This document shows, in pieces, positions 57,228 to 64,000 of a stretch of DNA of 64,000 nt; the stretch's first letter is position 1, and every line of letters begins with the position of its first letter. This DNA comes from Lutraria lutraria. Its lineage: Eukaryota > Mollusca > Bivalvia > Venerida > Mactridae. A program made the position numbers and the translations under genes. The stretch spans positions 14,404,414 through 14,468,413 of the forward strand of contig OZ026835.1 of assembly GCA_964023205.1 (NCBI GenBank), read 5' to 3'. The notes under the pieces were generated by a model, which had not been told where the DNA came from, made no database searches, and saw only the letters and a program-made list of their open reading frames with translations.

Positions 57228-57659
57228 TTTACATAAATGGCTGTTTATAAGTCAAATTGTCAGATTTTTTCTTGACAACTTCTTCTTGACAAATATTAGC
57301 AATTTCCTAAAACCTGCTTTGCCCGAAATACATAAAAATCCTCCCCCACTAGCATTCAGAATTTTATGTGTACACATCACTGGTGAAGTTATGACCCTGG
57401 GTACTCAGAACACACAGAAATTTATTCATTTGTTTTATCCTAAAATAGGTGTATATCGTTTTCGTCACAGGTAAGAGGAAATTATAAATTAGATTAACCT
57501 TGATTGAAGACACAAAGATCGCCAATTCGCGAAAACACATGACATTCACTTAACTTAGTAGCCACAAGATCTAACACAAATGAAACTAGTCAAGAATTAC
57601 ATTTCCAATTTATCATCGCAATTTATCATCGCAATTTATCAACAAGAATCAACACTTAC

Positions 57660-57780
57660 GAGGTGGTAGTTCATAAACAGGAGAAAACTGTACATCAACA
57701 TGCGAAAAACTTCCCGTAGGTCTGGACGCTTGCTGATCGACTAAAATCAAAGCGCTAAAAGCTCCTTTAACATGACTCAT
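57660..57780 (-). CDS. Putative first coding exon of a minus-strand gene
   Basis: ATG at 57780-57778 opens 40 codons (MSHVKGAFSALILVDQQASR then PTGSFSHVDVQFSPVYELPP) to a strong donor C/GTAAGTG at 57659. An in-frame stop lies close upstream. The composition is protein-like and not repeat-derived. One base of a codon is left over, the phase accepted by the exon at 46054-45968, 11.6 kb downstream, so the two may belong to one gene. No family recognised. Confidence 0.5.
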
Positions 57781-58423
57781 TCACAACATCTCTGTCCGTC
57801 TAGATCATCAGCTGTCTTAGCTTAAAAAAGGCAAAGAAAGTTAAAAATAAACCAATCAAAATTTGTCTACAGTCATAAAATACACTATCAATATATTTAG
57901 TAGATCTAATAAACTTTATTGCACACTTTATATAATCATATATTTCCTCGTCTACTGATGATTCGCGGATATAAGAAATGATCGAATTGTTACCTCATAA
58001 AATCTGATATTTGAACCAAATGTTTTAATTACCTGGCAAAACAAATCTATTTCCTTCAAATATTGACAACGTATAGTTTAAATCACTTCCTCGAAATACT
58101 ACATTCGGCCCCTTTATCATTATACTGTTGTAACGTGTTTCAAGTCGTATACCGAGCGACTATGGCCTCAAATATTATAACAGCAGATTGAATATAACAA
58201 TTGAACAGTACAATGTTCATATGAACATATATCATTTTTCCTCGGACTACTTTGTCCGTATGATTGTTTAACTAAACATAAATAAGCACTATATATTTAC
58301 ATGCACAAAATCAATTTAGGAATCAATGGTAAGTACGACACACGTATGTTCAATAGACACAAAGACGTTTGTAAAATGTTAAAACGTAGTTTGGAGTGAA
58401 ACATTAGTTGCAGTTGCCCTCGA

Positions 58424-58870
58424 CCCGGTACTGGTATAAGGGAATAGAAATCTCTATCATGGTACATATGCCGCAATCAAGAGGATCTAACCCTTACGTA
58501 CACTGCCCAAAATCCCGGACACGCACCAAATGCAATGCACAATGAAAAAAACAAGAGATAACTACGACCCGGTACTGGTACTAGGAAGTAGAGACATCCG
58601 TCATGGTACATATGCCGCAATCGAGATGCTCTAGTCCATATTCACACTGACCAAAGTCCCAGGTATGCACTCGTACAAGAATTAATAATACCATAACTAT
58701 ATAAAAGGACAAAGAAACGTCGTTGTATCTATGCAATGGGAATAGAAACCTCGTTCACGGTACATACGCCGCAATCCGGAGGCTCTAGTCCTTAATCTCT
58801 TAAGACTAAATTCAGCAATTGGGAGAAAACCTCCATCATGGTACATTCGCCGCAATCAAGAGTATTAAGC
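58424..58870. repeat. Four diverged copies of a CATGGTACATATGCCGCAAT block
   Basis: Blocks of about 70 bp near 58424, 58565, 58735 and 58817 share GGGAATAGAAA-CTC, CATGGTACATATGCCGCAAT and GAGGCTCTAG. Spacing is uneven (about 80-170 bp). They lie 0.65-1.1 kb upstream of the putative start at 57780, so they could be regulatory or a degenerate satellite. No open frame runs through them. Confidence 0.65.
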
Positions 58871-59889
58871 TCCACAAATTACTGATCAGTCTCAGAAATT
58901 AATACATACCTTCCATCTAATGATACTACCACTCCAGATGTTACCCAGCAGACTGACTAATGTTCCGAGAGCGCATGCTTTTTATAAGTAGCGAGCCAGT
59001 GAGATTTGATTTGATTGGCTAATTAGAAGGTTGGTATAAAAACAAACGAATAATCGAAATGTTGCGGTCGTCTCCACAAAATGAATTAATGCATTGAACA
59101 CAAACTAAAGCATTTTTTTAAAAATTATTTCATATATCTATTTTTTTTCTTTACGAAGGCTGATTTCTCTACACTGTATGGAGTCCGCCATTTTGTGTCT
59201 ACTATCATAGATTCGCGGATGCCATTTTATCCCATGATGCAAAGCCCTAGCAGTCCAATTAAGTCATACTATATCAATTGTTAGGTTTCTGTTAAAGAAA
59301 TGTCTAAATATGAAAATGTCTTGCATTATTTGCACATGCATGATAATGATAGAATCTTCAAGTTGATGAACAAAGGTGCCGAACCCATTACGAAACTTTC
59401 AGGGTCAGCTTTACTCAGAACTCTATTTCTAAGAGTATTTTAGGAACTAATATACAGTTTATAAGTCAAGTGAGCACTGACAATTTATAATCTTTCTGAT
59501 ATGTACACGTTTATGTATGCATGCATTATGTCAGATGGGGAATATAACCCGTATTGATAATTGTATGGCTTTGAAAAAGTCTTAACCATAAAAAAGAAAA
59601 TTAAAATCAGCAGCTAACAACAGTGGGATGTAAACCCTACGAAAAAAATATACTTTGCCTAATGATTTGGGGCATGCAGTTTGCGTAGCCATTTATTGGA
59701 ATGTAAACAAAGTAGACGTAAAAGAAAATTTCAACATAAACGTTATTTTGGCTCAAAACGAGTAATATTTCAGTTGCAAATTTTGGGAATAGTGAAAAAT
59801 GACAAAATTGCATGTAAACAAAAATGGCCACGAATCAATGATATCCGCGAACAGATGGTAGTCGACGATATAGATTGTAGACAAACTAA
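58871..59889. other. No supported gene
   Basis: Short frames only, including 59681-59896 (+), basic and without splice context. CCATTTTGTG and CCATTTTATCCCATGATG near 59190-59240 resemble YY1-like promoter motifs but are weak evidence. Confidence 0.35.
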
Positions 59890-60438
59890 AATATAGCAAA
59901 TTTTCTAAGTCAAGGGCCCATAACTCTTTAAGATGTGGTCGGATTCCGCCCATAATCGAACTTGTCCAAGATCTTTTGGTTATACTCATTTACTGAAAAT
60001 ATTATTAGGATCGGTGAATAAATGAAGGCGCTAAAGTGTAAACAAGCTAAAATATAGCTAATTATCAAAGTCAAGGGCCCATAACTCTTGAAGTTCTGGT
60101 CCGATTCCGTCCATAATCGAACTTGTCCAAGATCTTATGGTTATACACAATAACTGAAAATATTATTAGGATTGGTGAATAAATGAAGGAGCTAGAGTGT
60201 AAACAAGCTAAATATAGCAAATTTTGTAATTCAAGGGCCCATAACTCTAGAAGTTATAGTCCGATTTTGCCCATAATCAAACTATGCCGAGACATTGTGG
60301 CCATATACATTGTGAGCAAGTTTAATCACAATTTGTTAAGAGCTGCGGTTGCTAGAGTGTAAACAAACTAATTGTGGACATACGCCGGACACCGGACATT
60401 CAACGATCCTAAAAGCTCACCTGATGAATCAAGTGAGC
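59890..60438 (+). mobile_element. Type-C tandem-repeat element, 3' part
   Basis: Three units of about 160 bp with core GTGTAAACAAGCTAAAATAT, TCAAGGGCCCATAACTCTT and TCGAACTTGTCCAAGATCTT. It ends in GATCCTAAAAGCTCACCTGA, a small loop and CAAGTGAGCTAAAAA, the same 3' hairpin as types A and B. No CAAGAGGGCC start is present, so the 5' end is missing or unrecognised. Confidence 0.78.
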
Positions 60439-60574
60439 TAAAAAGTGATTCATCGTGAATTTTCCATCAATTAATTCAATGCTTATAACGTTTAACCTTT
60501 TTCTTTATGTATGATATATTACATTCTGCATAAGTTGAGTATTCAAAGAGGCAGGTAATGTAAACTATATATAA

Positions 60575-61558
60575 TACAGGGTGTCCCAAAAGAAAGGTAA
60601 CACTTTCATGCATGTTTATTGTCCCTTTAAATTGCAGATGAATACATAATATTTATATAGATATGTAGATCAAAGATGTAAGTTTTTTTGTGTCAGAGAA
60701 CCTTGTAAATATTTTCAGAATTTGCAATTTAATACAAATTTGAAAACAAAAGTGCATTTTTCACCCTTGACGTCGTTTTAGTAATTTATGACGTTTCTGA
60801 TGTGACGACCTCCTCTTAACTTACCATACACACACGATGAAATCTATGCCACTTTAACACTTCAACAGCATTTATTTGGTTGGTGGCTTAGGACTATAGA
60901 CCTTTGACTAAAAAAATACCCCCTCCAAAAAAAAAAGTTGCATGGGTTGAGGTCAAGACTATGCGTGGGTCAATATATTCCGCAATTTTTACCTCCGGAT
61001 CTATTACTCAATCGCCGAACATATTGTGTATAAAGTATAGTACAATACTTGGTATGTAAGGTAGGAGACATCTTTTTGAACACATTAACAAACTTGCTTT
61101 TCAAAAGCGACCTAATTCTTATGCGGAGAGACCATTACACGATGAGAAACTCGCGGTGTGCAATGTCGTGTCATTGTATAATTGGACCGTTTATCTTTGA
61201 AAATACGGTGTCTTTCAGTGATTGAAACAAATTTAATGCAAGGTAAAGAAAGTCCAACAAAGACATGTGTATTTAAGTGATTGAACATTTCATTGTGCGT
61301 GTATGATAAGTGAAGAGGATGAAAAGTCGTCACATCAAAAACGTCATAAATTACTAAAACAACGTCAATGATGAAAAATGCACTTTTGTTCTCAATTTGT
61401 ATAAAATTGCAAATACTGAATATATTCATAAGATTCTCTAACACAAAAAACTTACATCTTTGATCTACATATCTATATGAATATTATGTATTCATCTGCA
61501 ATTTAAAGGGAAATTATACATCTATGAAAGTGTTACCTTTCTTTTGGGACACTCTGTA
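60575..61558 (-). mobile_element. Decayed Tc1/mariner-type element with long TIRs
   Basis: TIRs of about 245 bp (60575-60825 and 61316-61558) begin TACAGGGTGTCCCAAAAGAA, with TA at both borders. On the minus strand near 60930-60970 the text SLDLNPCNFFF is readable, a worn form of the last catalytic box SPDLNPxDFFLWG. Most of the transposase is deleted. Confidence 0.85.
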
Positions 61559-61955
61559 TTATGCTAATTGCTGAACTACTTTTGATGATCAAATGGGAAA
61601 CATAAATCAAAGTACTGAAAGCACATGGAATGGGAACAATTGTAACAACTGCATAGCGGGTGTAGAAAAGCGTTCGTATTACTTATGTCTGCATTAAATT
61701 CATGCGTGAACTATCGTTCGTTTTCCAAACTCACCCTTCATAGAAATCAACTTTTGACTGATTTGTAGTTCCGAACAACATCAGAACCTTCAGAGCTTTG
61801 ATCTATCAAGGCTTTATATCCAAAATGCACAAAATTGTTAAAGTTGTTCATGATAATGGTAAATTGTATAATTGATAGATATTAAAATTGACCTTATCCA
61901 AAAATCACAGATAGATCAAATTTTATATTGAATGTAATACTTAAACTATTTTCAG
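61559..61955. other. No gene; short repeat shared with 2797-2903
   Basis: 61590-61672 resembles 2797-2903 (AATCAAAGTACTG-AA, then GGGAAC, TAACAACTGCAT, GG-TGTAG). In both places the segment lies close to a TACAGGG-type transposon. Confidence 0.45.
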
Positions 61956-64000
61956 GTCACTTTGTGTTGCCCCTCTCCCTGACGAGGTAATACCTGACGT
62001 CCGGCTAACATTCGAGGTGATAGAGAAAGTTTCTCAGCAAGGAGCTGACCTCCTGGTTGACTCTGTTTGTTACTCATACAACATCAAGGTACTTATTATT
62101 GTAAAATATTATAATCAACATGTTCAGATAACACAATAAACTTCACCTATCACTAAAGGTGATGAATACCCCCAGATGCCGCTTTGACACAGTCATTGTT
62201 ACATTTTACAAAGGGAAATATTATATAACGAATTTCATTTTTTTAATACCTGCAAATTGTTGCTAAGAAATATCCTGACCAATTTCTAAATATTCATTAT
62301 TATTAGAATTAACAAAGGGCCATAAATTAGTGAAAATTTAACCAAACAAGACAAGCTTAATGCATACATAACTAAGCTAACTACTTATCACTTCTGTGAA
62401 GTTTCATTGAATTCCTGTAGGTAATTAATGAGAAATAGTCCGGACAAATTTGCCTACTGTATGTACTTTACAAGAGGGCAATGATGGCCCTGTATCGCTT
62501 ACCAGATAAAAAGACTTTTAGAGAAAATTATCATGAGCCTTTATAAAATTAAGTGACCCGGGCCAGACAATGTTACTTACAATATATGTAAGCTCTAGGC
62601 CTTGAGTTTTTGGACAAGAAGATTTTTTTTGTCATCCTAAATAAGCTAGCCTACCTATATAAATCATGCGAACCCCGTGGCAGGGCTAATTTTCACCCTG
62701 GGGCCATACTTTTAACAGACTTGGTATAGGTCAGCTAGACAATGCTACATACCAAATATCTTAGCGCTAGCTAGTACTTTCCGTTTTGGACAAGAAGATT
62801 TTTAAAATTTTCCTTAATAAATTTAAACCCGGGGTAGGGACAATTTTGACCCCAGGGCAATAATTTGAACAAACTTGTTAGAGGTCCACTAGATAAGGCT
62901 ACATACAAAATATCTGGGCTCTAACAATGTGTTTTTTTTTTTTAAATTCTACATAAGCCTATATGAATCAAGTGACCCCTGGGGCGGGGCCAATTTAGAC
63001 CCTAAGGCAATAATTTAAACAAACTTGGTAGAGGTCCACTAGACAATGCTACACACCAAATATCTAAATCTAGGCATTGTTATTTCTGACAAGAAGATTT
63101 TTTAAATTTCCCTATATAAGTCAACATAAAGTCAAGTGACCCCTAGGGCGGGGCGAATTTTGACCCTAGGACAATAGTTTGAATAAACTTGGTAGAGGTC
63201 CACTAGACAATGCTACACACCAAATATCTAAGCTCTAGGCTTTGTAGTTTCTGACAAGAAGATTTTAAAAATTTCCCTATATAAGTTTATGTGAAATCAA
63301 GTGACCCCTGGGGGGGGGGGCCAAGTAAAAATAAAAAACAAAGGGCTACAACTCAGTGAAAATTAATCCAAACGAAAAAATGGTTACAGCATGCAGTACC
63401 AGGTTAACTACTTATTACTTCTGTGAAGTTTCATTGAATTCCTGTCAGTAGTAAATGAGAAATAGTCTGGACAAAATTTGCCTATTGCATTATACTGTTT
63501 AAAAAACAAAGGGCTATAACTCAGTGAAAATTAATCCAAACAGAAGAATCTTTAAGCATGCACAACTAGGCTTCCTATTGATCACTTCTGTGAAGTTTCA
63601 TTGAAATCCTGTTAGAAGTTAATGAGAAATAGTCCGGACAAATTGTGTCTACAAACGCACGGACCGACCGTCACTGACCAACTGTCAAGCGTGAATCCAA
63701 TATAGCCCCCATATATTTCATATCTGGAGGTATAATAAATGTAATGTGTACAATGAGTGTAGCTGCAGATACCAGTGAATAACAAAGAAAATGCTATAGA
63801 TTTATCATTATACAGGCCTGCATTTAACAATCACATAAATTGTTGTAAATCTAAACAAGAAAATGCTCTGGTTTCATGTATTACATTACAAACATTTTTG
63901 CTGGATCGACATGGTAACACGATCAGATGGTCATGTTCTGTTAAGAATCTGTCCATGCGCTGTTTTGATACGGTCAACCAGAAGGATGGAAAGTTCAGTG
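61956..64000 (+). CDS. FLYWCH-type zinc-finger gene, partial (runs off window)
   Basis: FLYWCH domains are Cys2His2-like zinc modules found in chromatin factors and in MULE-type transposon proteins. Exon 61956-62088 has acceptor TTTTCAG and donor AAG/GTACTT. It reads SLCVAPLPDEVIPDVRLTFE and ends GADLLVDSVCYSYNIK, the first half of the motif (L-x-x-D-x-Y-Y). A second open piece from about 63901 reads LDRHGNTIRWSCSVKNLSMR then CFDTVNQKDGKFS to the window edge. It contains the W-x-C...C part. The intron holds a repeat L copy that is itself split. The nearest upstream AG (63858-63859) does not give the required phase, so either the acceptor was damaged by insertions, an exon is missing, or this is a relic. 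Confidence 0.6.
62163..63737 (-). mobile_element. Non-coding repeat element L, copy 2 (split)
   Basis: Reverse complement of 6560-7392. The ends are GAATACCCCCAGATGCC at 62163 and CATATCTGGAGGTATAATA at 63737. It is split at about 62470 by a type-B element and resumes at about 63325 (AAACAAAGGGCTACAACTC). It lies in the intron of the FLYWCH-like gene. Confidence 0.85.
62471..63324 (+). mobile_element. Type-B tandem-repeat element, copy 4 (3' truncated)
   Basis: Starts CAAGAGGGCAATGATGGCCC and contains five to six units of about 160 bp. It stops in a run of twelve G after GTGACCCCT without the usual GTGAGC hairpin. It was inserted into element L copy 2. Confidence 0.82.

Noticed and set aside
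1..64000. CRISPR array, prophage or bacterial operon
   Set aside because: Tandem repeats have no regular unique spacers. Genes are spliced and the sequence is clearly animal nuclear DNA.

Overview
The window is nuclear DNA of an invertebrate animal, most likely a bivalve mollusc. It is AT-rich, and its genes are split into short exons with GT/AG borders in long introns. It carries at least nine copies of a tandem-repeat element that begins CAAGAGGGCC and ends GTGAGC; from memory such elements are abundant in clam-type genomes, and that attribution was not checked here. There are no bacterial operons, CRISPR arrays or rRNA genes. LAYOUT. 0-13 kb: transposable elements (TEs) and minisatellites, including an intact DD41D Tc1/mariner-type transposon at 2904-5394 with identical 59-bp ends, a decayed mariner at 220-1654, several MITEs and a long inverted repeat. 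13-23 kb: a minus-strand gene of unknown function (exons at 23.3, 19.4 and 15.2 kb) whose introns hold a TIR element, a tandem-repeat element and a large inverted repeat; a 1.5-kb satellite lies beyond its 3' end. 25-29 kb: a minus-strand Tudor-domain gene in six phase-consistent exons, with a non-autonomous mariner in its first intron. 29-33 kb: a three-level nest of TEs. 34-42 kb: relics of a two-gene ISL2EU-like element, a DDE_Tnp_4 transposase on plus and a SWIM/YqaJ-nuclease gene on minus, with a hAT MITE carrying an 8-bp duplication in one intron. 44-58 kb: phase-compatible minus-strand exons of an unidentified gene around a 7.8-kb TIR element; inside that lies a 5.8-kb TIR element carrying a spliced DUF4806 gene. 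58-64 kb: more repeats, a decayed Tc1-type element and the start of a plus-strand gene with a split FLYWCH-like motif. HOW THE PARTS RELATE. Cellular genes occupy little of the window; much of the rest is nested mobile DNA. Mirror-image arms and terminal inverted repeats allow several empty sites to be inferred, so the order of insertion can be read. The tandem-repeat elements repeatedly sit inside other transposons. Three internally unrelated arrays (periods about 146, 160 and 160 bp) occur between similar hairpin ends, which suggests one trans-acting machinery mobilising interchangeable cargo. LIMITS. Exons were found by eye from open frames, splice sites and phase. Missing exons, UTRs and exact TE borders are likely. 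Repeat and family names rest on recognised motifs, not searches.
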